Positions 33,140 through 43,060 of a stretch of 64,000 nt of DNA are shown piece by piece. This stretch comes from Sanghuangporus weigelae (lineage: Eukaryota > Basidiomycota > Agaricomycetes > Hymenochaetales > Hymenochaetaceae), in the NCBI GenBank assembly GCA_033182465.1, contig CP137322.1:2046001-2110000 (forward strand). Direction: 5' to 3'. The notes under the pieces are model-generated. The model did no database searches and was not told the DNA's origin. It saw only the letters and a program-made list of their open reading frames with translations. Both the position numbers and the translations under genes were made by a program. Positions within the stretch are counted from its first letter, which is position 1. Each line of letters begins with the position of its first letter.

Positions 33140-33632
33140 ATGCCAGATTTCGGCGATCCACATCCACCTCGCTTCCAGCCAATTGACCTTCCTCTCATCG
33201 ACGAAGACAATTAGAGTGCTTCTACACTGGGAAGCTCGGGCAATTGATCACCTCAGAATCTACGCTACAAATGGCGCGGTCCTCAACCACGGATTTTTAT
33301 TTCATTCCATTAGATGATGTCCAGGACGGTCCAATCGTCCAGAGCACGCCTCACATCTATGAAGGGATAGAATAGGGACCCGTTGATGAATTAGTTCATC
33401 TATGGGCGCCTAGATCCCTTGGTCATCGATGTCGGTAATGCCCAGGAACCTTGGCCCGTCGGCTTCGACATATATCTTCTCTTCGACGAGTCCCGTGCGA
33501 TCTTCGACGAAAAGGAAGAAGAAATGGTGTCACATATGAAGAGATATGCCTTCTGTTCCCCCGATAATATCGTTCCAGCCCGACCATGTCATCCCTGGGC
33601 GAGACAAATTGGTTAAGGTAGATAGTCTACTC
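33140..33632 (+). pseudogene. decayed array unit 3 of the acidic protein family
   Basis: Starts with an ATG at 33140 (MPDFGDPHPPRFQP) but meets TAG after about 25 codons (at the position where intact copies read 'NENNLG'). Later pieces of the family are still readable in shifting frames: 'ATNGAVLNHGF', 'IYGRLDPLVIDVGNAQEPWP' and 'VGFDIYLLFDESRAIFDE', ending near 'KVDSLL'. Closely related to unit 1 in its 3' half and to unit 6 in its 5' half. Confidence 0.72.
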
Positions 33633-33813
33633 CGGCCGTTGGTAGAGATGTGAAGTAAGCGAGGGGCTGTCTTGTAAAATAAAAAGTCGCGACCAGCATC
33701 AAGAGAAGCATGAAAACCTGTAGCGCATGATACAGCATGCGTCGAGGCTCGAAAGAGGAAGACTGAAAGCATGGCGTTGGTGGTGGCCTGAAACCGATTG
33801 CCAAACCTGTACG

Positions 33814-33850
33814 ACATCACGTGCTGCCAAAGCATAAAGGTGGCTTGTAG
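33814..33850 (+). promoter_or_regulatory. conserved promoter module of acidic-protein array, unit 4
   Basis: CACGTG at 33818-33823 and CATAAAGG at 33833-33840, in the same order and spacing as in unit 2, 80 bp before the ATG at 33898. Confidence 0.55.
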
Positions 33851-33897
33851 CGAGCGGTCTCTTTCATTGTTACAACCACCACCACGCTTGCGACAGA

Positions 33898-34578
33898 ATG
33901 CCGGATTTTGACCCCCTGTTCGCTCCGCTTCTCCTGCCGTTGCCCTTGCCATTCATCAACGAGGGCAATGAGAACAACCTAGGCCTTTTCGCCAATGCAC
34001 CTCAGGCTCTTCTACAATGGGCGCCCTGGCCCGAGGTGCATTTTGGAGTTCAAATTACCGAAGGAGCAGCTATCAACCAGGGACTCCTGACTCCACCTCT
34101 GACGCCGCTCCCACAATATCTTGACGACATCCAGGAGGAACCGAACGCGCCAGCACCGGACTTCACTCTGTTAGACGATGTCCAAGACGACCAGTTCGTC
34201 CAGGACATACCGATCTTCAACGTAGGGATGGAAGAGGTCCCAAATGATGAGCTCATCTATGGGCCATTAGATCCCATGGTCATCGAAGCCGAAAATGCCC
34301 AGGAACCTGGGCCAGTCGGCTTCGACATAAATCTTCTCTTCGACGAGTTTCAAGCGATCTTCGAAGAAGACGAAGAAGAAAATGATGATTCCGCATACGA
34401 AGAGGTATGCCTTCTGTTCGCGCCGTTGCCCCGTTACCAACCGATACTGATAATAAGACTCCAGAATGCCCATGTCGGTTTAATCATCGACAGACTCTTC
34501 TTTAAGACGACGGAGGAAGAGGGGGACGCTGACGCTGACGATGATATGGAGCTAGATGAGGTAGATAGCCTTCTTTGA
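33898..34578 (+). CDS. small acidic protein, intact copy 2 (array unit 4)
   Basis: Two exons: 33898-34404 and 34465-34578; 206 aa when spliced. The gap between them has GT-AG borders, is exactly 60 nt and has no stop in frame, so an unspliced transcript would also be translated (226 aa). All family blocks are present: 'MPDFDPLFAPLLLPLPLP', 'ALLQWAPWPEVHFGVQITEG', 'LLTPPLTPLPQYL', 'FVQDIPIF', 'DELIYGPLDPM', 'QEPGPVGFDINLLFDEFQAI' and 'DDMELDEVDSLL'. Acidic (long Glu/Asp runs in the last third), no cysteine, no signal peptide. Function unknown. It is one of three apparently intact copies in the array. Confidence 0.74.
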   Translation: MPDFDPLFAPLLLPLPLPFINEGNENNLGLFANAPQALLQWAPWPEVHFGVQITEGAAINQGLLTPPLTPLPQYLDDIQEEPNAPAPDFTLLDDVQDDQFVQDIPIFNVGMEEVPNDELIYGPLDPMVIEAENAQEPGPVGFDINLLFDEFQAIFEEDEEENDDSAYEEVCLLFAPLPRYQPILIIRLQNAHVGLIIDRLFFKTTEEEGDADADDDMELDEVDSLL

Positions 34579-34884
34579 TTGCCAATCAGTAAATGTATAG
34601 GCAGGTCGTCGCCAGGAAAGGTGTAAGATGAACTCTGCCAACCATGTCAATGCAGGTCTCAGTTACTTCCCTGAACTGTGACCGTAGAAACAAAAAGAAA
34701 AGAAAAAGAAAAAGAAAGATCCAGCCGGTAGGGGCTGTCTTGTAAAATAAAAAGTAGCGACCAGCATCAAGAGAAGCATGAAAATCTGTAGCGCATACCT
34801 CTTTCCTTGGATGCGTCGAGGGCTTGAAAGAGGAGGACTGAAAGCATGAGTTGGTGGCCTGAAACCGCATTGCCAAACCTGTAC

Positions 34885-34922
34885 GACATCACGTGCTACC
34901 AAAGCATAAAGGTGGCTTGTAG
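34885..34922 (+). promoter_or_regulatory. conserved promoter module of acidic-protein array, unit 5
   Basis: CACGTG at 34890-34895 and CATAAAGG at 34905-34912, followed by TGGCTTGTAG as in units 2 and 4; the E-box is 93 bp before the ATG at 34983. Confidence 0.55.
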
Positions 34923-34982
34923 CAAGCGGCTTCTCTGTTCGTGTTCTATCATTATTCCAACTACAACCACGCTTGCGACGCA

Positions 34983-35649
34983 ATGCCGGATTTCAACCCC
35001 CTAATCGCCCCCCTCCTCCTGCCATTGCCCTTGCCTGTCATCAACGACGGCAACGAGAACAACCTTGGCCCCTTCGGCGATGCACCACTTCTACAATGGG
35101 TTCCCTGGCCCGAGGTGTATTTTGGCGTCCAAATAACTGACGGAGCAGCTCTCAATCATGGGCTCTTGACTCCACCTCTGACGCCGCTCCCGCAATTTCT
35201 CGATGACATCCAGGAGATGCCAAACACGCCAGCACCTGATTTCGCTCCATTAGACGATGTCGAGGACGACCAGTCCGTCCAGGATATTCCGAACTTCAAC
35301 GAAGGGATGGGAGAGGACCCGAATGATGAAATCATCTATGCGCCTCTAGATCCCGTGCCCATCGAAGTCGATAACGCCCTGGAACAAGGGCCAGTCGACT
35401 TTGACATAAATCTTCTCTTCGACGAGTTCCACGCGATCGTCGACGAAGACAAAGAAGAAAATGTTGTCGTATACGCAGAGGTACTATGCTTTCTGTTCGT
35501 ACCTTTACCAATCAATACTGATAAGAAGACCCCAGGATGCCCATGCAGATCTCGTCATCAACGGCCTCTTCTTTGAGACGGTGGAGGAAGAGGAGAACGG
35601 TGGCGATGGCGACGATATGGAGTTGGACGAGGTAGATAGCCTTCTTTAA
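34983..35649 (+). CDS. small acidic protein, intact copy 3 (array unit 5)
   Basis: Two exons: 34983-35480 and 35536-35649; 203 aa. Same architecture as the other copies: 'MPDFNPLIAPLLLPLPLP', 'LLQWVPWPEVYFGVQITDGA', 'LLTPPLTPLPQFLDD', 'SVQDIPNFNEGMGEDPNDE', 'GPVDFDINLLFDEFHAI' and 'DDMELDEVDSLL'. Intron 55 nt; read through, it would shift the frame, unlike copy 2. The 3' flank (TAATTGCCAATCAGTAAATG) is nearly the same as after copy 2 (TGATTGCCAATCAGTAAATG), so flanks were duplicated with the gene. Function unknown; I see no domain. Confidence 0.74.
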
Positions 35650-35936
35650 TTGCCAATCAGTAAATGTATAGGCAGGTCGTCGCCAGGCAAGGTGTAGGGC
35701 GAACTCTGTCAACCATCTCAATGCACGCCTCTGTTAAGCGTACTCCTTCCCTGACCTGTGACCATAGAAACAAAAAGAAAAGAAGAAAGAAGAAGAAAAC
35801 CCAGCCAGTACAAGCTAAATAGTGTTAGCGCAGGATGGTTGCTTGTAACTTGCTGTGACCGTCATGTGCTGCAAGAGTATAAGGTGGCTTGGAAGAATTC
35901 CGCCTTCTTTGTCTCCTGCCTACATCCAGTTAGGCA

Positions 35937-36609
35937 CAGTGGTAAAATTTGGCGTACCTCCTGGACCGCACTTCCAGCCGATAGTCTTACCTATTCTCGA
36001 AGAAGACATGCAAATCGAATTCGTCGTTTTTAATGATGCGCTTCTGCAATGGGGAACATGGACAAACGGTCACTTTGGAACCCACATCGCAGACGGCGCG
36101 GTCCTCGACCATGTATTCCTTACGCCCCTCTCACACCGCTCCCTCGATTTCTTGAGGACGTTCAAGAAGAGCCAATCGAGCAGCCGCCGAATGTCAATCT
36201 ATTTAAGGACGTCCAGGACAACCCAATCGTCCGGGACATAACATAGTTTTAGGGGTAGACGAGGACCCGATGGATGAATTCATCCTCGGTCCTCATATTC
36301 CCGTGGTTATCGAAATCGGCGATGCCCGATAACCCGGAATCGTCGAATTTGACGTGGACCAAATCAATGAAGAATTCCATGCCCTTTTCAACGAGGAAGG
36401 CGAAGGGCAAGAGGAAGTCGATGATTTCGTACGCGAAAAAAGTATACTTTCCATTGTTCCCATTGCAAGATCAAAACTGATAGTATCGTCCCGGTATCTG
36501 CATTCAGGATTATCGACGGCCTCTTCTTCGAGGAGACGGATGAGGACGAGGACGAGGGCGTCGGCGTCGACGACGCCATCGAACTAGATGAGGTATATGG
36601 TCTACCCTG
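35937..36609 (+). pseudogene. decayed array unit 6 of the acidic protein family
   Basis: Begins at the family start position but the ATG has become GTG/AAA. A frame with 'FQPIVLPILEED', 'ALLQWGTWTNGHFGTHIADG' runs into a frameshift after 'FLTPL'; the other frame continues with 'TPLPRFLEDVQEEP' and 'DVQDNPIVRDIT' then a stop. The last part keeps 'DEFILGPHIPVVIE', 'EEFHALFNEE' and a second exon remnant with 'IIDGLFFEET' and 'AIELDEVYGLP'. A degenerate promoter module (TCATGTGCTGC, AAGGTGGCTTG) lies at about 35859-35895. Confidence 0.72.
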
Positions 36610-38590
36610 ATTGAGAACGACGGCCGCGACGAGGCGAATGAGATGTTGTTGCATGAAGAGACATGCCTTCCATATTTTTTCCGAAGAACTGGTGTCGAAA
36701 ACACAGTCTAAGAAAAGCAAGCTGGCGGCCACGATATTCTAGATAGTCCCATCTTCGAAGAAGTGTTCGTGCATCTGGACGATGACATGGAAATGGATGG
36801 GGGTGAATGCTCTGCTGTGGCTGATAAACATTGACACGCAGAAGAGGATTAGAGGGAGCAACCGCCTGCATGAAGATAAGCCCTAAAAAAAGTAGTAGTA
36901 AATCGCTTGAGTAGCCTGCCTTGTAAATCGCGTATCCATGACGCATTTATAACAATCAACCTGGCCACACAACTCGCTTGAGTCACAGGACTTCCACAAT
37001 AACTGCCTGACATGTCTCATCACGACATAGATTGTGTCTGATGAAATGAAGAGGTGAGACAATACAATACGAGGGAGAAATTTGATTTACCTGAGTATGA
37101 AGTCAAAGCCGATGATATGGTGCGGATGCCTGAAAAATCCAATGGTCTAGACTTTGAGACTTCGAAGTGGAATTCAAATGTTGGAGACCAATGTTCAGTG
37201 AAACGAGAAAGAGTAAGCCCTACGTAGGATTGATTGGTGACAAGAGGGCAACAAATGGTGGTACAAGAAGAAGTTATTGATCGGTTCTGTATCAAAGGTG
37301 GCCTTAAATACCTGGACAATTTCGGAGCTCCGAAAAATGACGGTATTTCTGTCCCGAAACACAAAACGATCAGGGCCAGCAGGCATGCCCACGTAGAATT
37401 TCCCATGCATCATGGGTTTATCGATGAGACAGATCCTGAGCTTGCGGTACTTGGCGTTAAACGGCATCTTTCGAGAACAAAGAACTGATCGAAATTGTGC
37501 GTAGCAGTCGAAGAAGAGAACCTGGCGAGACACGTGCTAAAGATTGATGCCCAGGGGTGACGACTGTCGCTTCATAAGCATTTCCTGGGTTTTCGGAAGA
37601 ATGGTCAAGAACTGCATACCTTACGAAGCTTTGTTCCACACCAATGAGAATATGGATAAGCAAACCGGACGTTCTCTGAAAGACATTTCCGAGAGCCTGG
37701 TAAGCAGAACAAATGGAAAGGACGGAAATCCTCTGTTCATCGGAGCGCTCACGACGTCGACGTGCTGACAAAAAAGCAGATGGATACTGAGACTCTGAGG
37801 GGCGGAAATGATCTTCGATTTGCAAAATTTCCAATGCTTTTGTGCATCCCGGTTTAAGGTGTGAGAGGCTCAAGAAATACTAAAGAAGTTAGATGGAAAG
37901 ATTAGGAAATCGTTGTCACCGGTTGAGCCTTCCGTGAATAAATGAGAAGGTGGCCCGCAATACGGACCCCATTGGCGGTGTGGAGGCATGGATACCATGT
38001 AAGATGACGACAAATCCTTGAGATAAGTAATGCAGAATACAAAAATCACTTACCAACAGCGTCATGATATCAAGAGTCCATCTGTTCCGATTCCCGAACG
38101 AACCTCGCGATTATGAAAGCGACAAATCACGGGACATGTATTGAATATCATATAGCACTTGGTCTTGTCTCAAGCTGCATGAACGAAGACAAGAAGCCTT
38201 TTTGCAAGCGGGGTGCTGCATGCTGGAGCGAGACATAATGTAAGGGGGATGAATCCGATGTGGCGGTGCCGCTCGGATGAGTTTAGTTTACTTCATTCAC
38301 GTGATCTGAGATAAAGTGTGTTGAATTGTTGAACAGACTGCTCAGCTCAGCTCAGTGACTTCACATCACAGGAATAAAAGTAAGGTGGATTCTACTTTAC
38401 CGATGCATTACGCGCTTCAAGGATCGGTGTCGACGCCCTTCTTTTGAAGGTCTCAAGTGTAGGCTTTACTTGCCTCATGTGTGCGAAAATCACTTCGATC
38501 GCGACGAGCGCGACGTGAGGCGGCGTTGTCGAGATCGTTGCTATGAGGATTCTCATCGCCCGGCGTGTGCCAACTTGAACAAGAACTATC
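36610..38590. other. 2-kb region without a convincing gene
   Basis: Contains overlapping open frames on both strands around 37020-37533. On the minus strand one starts MPFNAKYRKLRICLIDKPMM (ATG at 37470, stop 37195) and one starts MGNSTWACLLALIVLCFG (ATG at 37406, stop 37020); on the plus strand a frame 37234-37488 lacks ATG. None resembles a family I know, and no splice structure joins them. 38291-38590 is the promoter of the next gene, with CACGTGATC at 38298-38306 and a TATA-like GGAATAAAAG near 38372. Confidence 0.4.
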
Positions 38591-40208
38591 ATGTCGAGTC
38601 TCCTGGAAAGGGTTGCATATGACGCTATCGACAAGGTGTGCCCCAGTAAACTGTTTAGCAAATGCTCAATTCCTCATGCTTCCAAGGGTTTGATTCCGGA
38701 CTTCCTTTTGAGAATTGCAGTTCGAGCTCTCTGTAGAAAGCGCCTTCGCAATACTGATTTGGGATCGTTTTCGGCCAATCAAGAGGCAAAGCAAGCTTTC
38801 GTGGAAGACCTTCGTGCTCGTAAAGCTATCGCCGAACAGACTGATCGTGCAAATACTCAACACTACGAAGTTTCCACCAAGTTTATCTTGTCATGTTTAG
38901 GACCTCGTGCGAAGTATTCATCATGTCTGTATTCGACGGGAAAGGAAACACTTGCGGAGGCGGAGGAGCTCATGCTAGCAAGCTATTGCGAAAAGGCACG
39001 CCTTAAGGATGGCCAGGACGTTCTTGACCTCGGATGTGGTATGTGGAATCTTTATATTCTAATTTCATGACTTAACAAAATCATTCTGGAAGGTTGGGGC
39101 AGCTTGGCTCTGTACCTCGCGGAAGTCGGTCCTCATTGAGCTATCTTGTTACCTTGTTAAATAAACTGAGTTATGATTAGAAGTACCCGAATTCGCGTAT
39201 CGTGGGATTATCTAACTCAAATACCCAGAAAGCGCACATCCTCGGAGTTGCAAAAGAGAGAGGCCTGAATAACGTAGAGGTACGCCAGATCTGACCTCTC
39301 TGGCACCTTCCTTGCAATCCCTCAAATATCGGTCAGGTTATCACAGCGGACGTCAATACCTTCGATTTTACCGATGGCAAGACGTGAGTATGAAATTATT
39401 CTGACAGAGCTTGGAAAATCTAATTTTTTTATCCTAGTTTCGACCGGATTCTTTCTATTGAAGTAAGCTCCCTACTTCTACTTTGAGCGACGGCAATTTC
39501 ACTGACTCGACGACAATGAAGATGTTCGAACACATGAAAAATTATGAAGTGCTGCTTCAGAAAATATCTACTTGGCTGCGTCCAAGGGAAAGCTCTCCAG
39601 CAAAGGAAGGAAATGGAAAAGAAGAGGATGATGCTGAAGAAAATTCTCTTTTGTTTGTGCATATATTCTGTCACAAGACAACACCGTATCACTTTGAAAA
39701 TGATGACGGCTGGATGGCTCAGATGTTCTTTTCCGGTGGCACTATGCCTTCTCATGATCTGCTCGTAAGTAATAAGATATTCTCATTCAGAAACCTTGAG
39801 CATGAGCCGCTTCTTCTTCACATAGCTATATTTCCAGTCCGAAGTAACGTTGGTCAAGACATGGTTCCTCAACGGCAAGCACTATTCGCGCACCCTCGAA
39901 GCCTGGCTACGCCTACAAGATGCACATTCTAAGGAGGGACTAGCTGAGCTCGAACAGGATGCCAAGGCTAAAGGGCTGGATCCCGTAGAAGGCAGGAAGG
40001 CATTTTATCGGTGAATAACGCACTCGCCTCTCCTTCGTTAGGTTGCTAACTGCAATGCTGTAGTTTCCGCTTGTTCTACATTGCATGCGCGGAATTCTTC
40101 GGACTGAACGGAGGTGAAGAGTGAGTGTATAACAATCTTATCGCTTCGACGACATTAAATGGGTTTAGGTGGGGTGTAGGACACTACCTTTTCAAACGGA
40201 AGAATTGA
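38591..40208 (+). CDS. cyclopropane-fatty-acyl-phospholipid synthase-like SAM methyltransferase
   Basis: Nine exons: 38591-39038, 39093-39124, 39181-39279, 39337-39383, 39438-39462, 39522-39764, 39838-40010, 40064-40120, 40169-40208; 387 aa. The SAM-binding motif I 'DVLDLGCGWGSLALYLAEKY' sits near residues 143-163, split by intron 1 inside the Gly triad; then 'IVGLSNSNTQKAHI', 'EVITADVNTFDF', 'RILSIEMFEHMKNYEVLL', and the C-terminal 'WFLNGKHYSRTLEAWL', 'FRLFYIACAEFFGLNGGEEW', 'VGHYLFKR'. These fit the CFA-synthase/coclaurine N-methyltransferase superfamily; fungal members are usually labelled (S)-coclaurine N-methyltransferase-like but substrates are unknown. Soluble, no signal peptide. Its 3' end faces the next gene with only 140 bp between stops. 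Confidence 0.87.
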
Positions 40209-40348
40209 GACTTGAATCGATTGCTATCTGATTCGTCTTATCCGGTTACTGTTGTATTCGTTTCATAAATACATCCAACGTAATAACGAGATGACAGTTT
40301 GCAAATGGTTGAAACAATCCTTTCTTTCCTGCAATGGTGCGGGCAAGT

Positions 40349-42265
40349 TCAACGCGCCCATATACCCGTGATTGGACATCCTTGTATCTCAGCGGCCATC
40401 TTCATCACTTCCGCATGCCCGACTATTTGATCATATATAGCAAATTGAATTAGTCTCCTGTCTTGTAAAACACCTGCCTTGTTCTAGGGTAATAGGGCCC
40501 TGTAACGGACATGAACAAGTGAGCGTAAGCAGGACGGACATCGAAGTTTACTCACGCATTCTTCTAGTCTGTATCCTTCACTCTTATACTTGGAACTCGG
40601 GATGTCCTCTTCATCTAGATATCCAATCTTCAGTAGAATGATCTGCCAGATCCGACCGATTCCCTTCGGCTCCGGTTTATACCATGGCACTTTATCGAAT
40701 CTATTCAAGAGTCGAGTCAGGGAGATTGTACGACTGATATCGGAATAATGTGCACGCGCATTGCAGGATGGAATCGGGGCAATTTCTCTTTGAGCTTTTC
40801 ATGTGGTACGTGGCGTGGGACGTATTCAACGCGTTTGAATCGAGGAAGGTCGAAATATCGAGCTTTGATAACAAAGAATGACATTACGAAGCTAGTCATC
40901 GCCTGAGCCACTGGTGACGCTTCGCCTAGGGTAGGAAAAAAACCCATAGACAGTAAGAAAACAGTGACCAAAGAAACGAAGGAAGGACACGCACAAAAAT
41001 GCCGTTCGAACGCGAGGCTCGATCAAGCAGAGAGAGATTTGGCGCATAATCTTGCGCACACCGAACCGCTCTGTGAAGTTACTCAGGATATAATCCAACG
41101 TGTGTTGGCCAACTTCATAGTTAGATTGAGCGGGGACCATGGCCGATTCCTCGTATTCCTACAAAGATAATAATAACAAGTTGATCAGCCCATAGTGAAC
41201 TGAGTAAAAGGCCAGCTTGATCGCGATACATACCTCAGTCCAATCAATCAGATCTTGCAGCGTCTCTGGGATATCGCGGATATTCATACGATGCCCTATT
41301 TCTTTCCACAAAACGAAGAATGCCTGTAGTAGAATTGAATGAACGTTTTATTATCAAAACCATGGCGTGGCTTGCTACTCGCTTACTTCCTGTTCAATCG
41401 GAAGGAGCTCCCTCCAGCCGTATAGTCTCGCCCAGCGCTATGAAGAATAAATACATCATCAAATCCTGTGCCTCATATTAGTCAACTGCCTTACGATAGG
41501 TTCCAAAACGAAGAGGGACATCGTATAAACGAAGTCCTCGTTTTTCTAGAGATGATATCAACGTCAATATCTGAGCAATCCATCATTGATCTGCGCAGAA
41601 ACAGACATACGATATTAGGCCAGCGGCTATGCAGCCAATTTGTACGGGCAATAGCGATAACATGGCGAGGATCTGCTCCCTCTTTCTTGAGGTTCATCTT
41701 TGTCAGGTCTACGATAGGGCAGTTAGTCCACGTTGAGATTAGGACTGCCGTCTATATCAACCAACCAGTAGTGAGCTTATCGCGGAAGATGCTCAGATAT
41801 TAAGACGGCTGGATAGACGAACATCTGCGTAGCGTTTAGACACGTTCTCTGCTGTCGAGAGCTGTTTAGACTGCAACAGAATCTCGGATATGGTGGGCTA
41901 TATGATGGTGTCAACTCTAGCGTTCATCTGATTACGTTCAACGAAACATACAATTGAATATGTCTTGAAGAGTGCGAAAGCAACTGCTATACGCATCAAA
42001 CCAGGCATTTCAAGTTGATTCACGACCCGTGTGATTTCTTGCACCTGTCTTGGAGTCAGCTTTACATCGGGTCTCCCTGCTATACGCGGAAAGCCATTTC
42101 CGACTTTGCGGTCCGACGCGATAGCATTTAACGAAGGACCATAACCATGTTTCTTCTTAAGAGCCCGGACACGTTGGAAACGTAGATCAAAGCAAGGTAG
42201 AGCACAATGCCGACAAAAACGGCAGTAACGGGTCTCGTATGAAACCAAGTCAAGAGGGAATCCAT
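40349..42265 (-). CDS. MpaB/DUF2236-type oxygenase-like protein, reading frame probably broken
   Basis: Exons that splice cleanly on the minus strand: 41897-41823, 41751-41611, 41545-41495, 41437-41387, 41323-41234, 41158-40995. The N-terminal exon runs 42265-41952 and the C-terminal ones fill 40925-40349. Family marks: N-terminal span (TRPVTAVFVGIVLYLALI), 'KKHGYGPSLNAI', 'MRIAVAFALFKTYSIPTISE', 'DTAVLISTW', 'ADPRHVIAIARTNWLHSRW', 'WARLYGWRELLPIEQEAFFV', 'EIGHRMNIRDIPETL' and 'WYKPEPKGIGR'. These match the fungal ER-bound MpaB/DUF2236 haem-oxygenase-like family. Frame breaks: near 42195 between the membrane span and 'LRFQRVRAL', near 40926-40995, and near 40700-40760. The first two could be bridged by weak introns, the third not. 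Either a young pseudogene or sequence errors. Confidence 0.68.
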
Positions 42266-43060
42266 GTCACTGAGGAAGTCGAGCCAGTCAAACACCAGTA
42301 TCCATGGAGCAGCTCTTTAAAGCAAGAAAGAGAAAGTGCATCTGTCTCGTGATATTTGCTCAATTTTTATTGGAAGGACCTGGGAAACTAGTCAACGGAG
42401 CCTTTCTTGCCTAATTTGTCTCGACTTGTGGGCACCTGAGCATTACCTCTCCGTCATCGGAGTCCCTGTCGGATGGAATGAGTAGTGGATTGCCTTGCAT
42501 TATACTCATACAAGAGTCGGCCATCGTTAGAAGGATACAAACATGAGATCCTGAATCAGGCGTGAGAAACAGGTCGCCGCGTTTCGTGGTTCGGTTCTGC
42601 GAGTGCAGCATGTCTGAGATTTGATATACCCAGAGTTACGATTCGTATCATGGAGCACCGCGGATAAGGGGTCGAAGGTGACGACGATATCATTGGTATC
42701 CATGTCCGTGAGATACGAAAGGACGTACTATTGCAGGCGATATATTATGTATATGAGCATGACAATGCCAAATGATGGACAGTGGTCTTCAATCCCTCAA
42801 AACAATTCTGTACGTCTTTTCTGCATCCTTCGATACATCCTGGTCAGGAGAATGGCTAACGGCATACAATAGTAAGGCCTGGGTCTTTTTGGAAACGTAT
42901 ACTTATCGACAGGAAATAATTGAGAACGTCCCCCATTGGCCTGGGTAAACTTATCTACACCTGGACTAGAATGCACGTGATGAGAAAAGTCACCGACACC
43001 CATCCGTTCTTCCGAATAAATCATTGTTACCTTTGCTGCTCGCATATTCCACGACGCTGA
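42266..43060. other. divergent region between the MpaB-like gene and MDM31
   Basis: 795 bp between start codons pointing apart. Minus-strand ATG frames exist at 42611-42411 (66 codons, MLHSQNRTTKRGDLF) and a longer frame 43066-42797 that overlaps the start of MDM31; neither looks like a known protein and no splicing links them. Treated as promoter and untranslated sequence. Confidence 0.4.

Noticed and set aside
31627-36609. Array as a transposon or LTR element
   Set aside because: No inverted or long terminal repeats, no reverse transcriptase, integrase or transposase motifs, and units keep a gene-like exon-intron plan with promoters.
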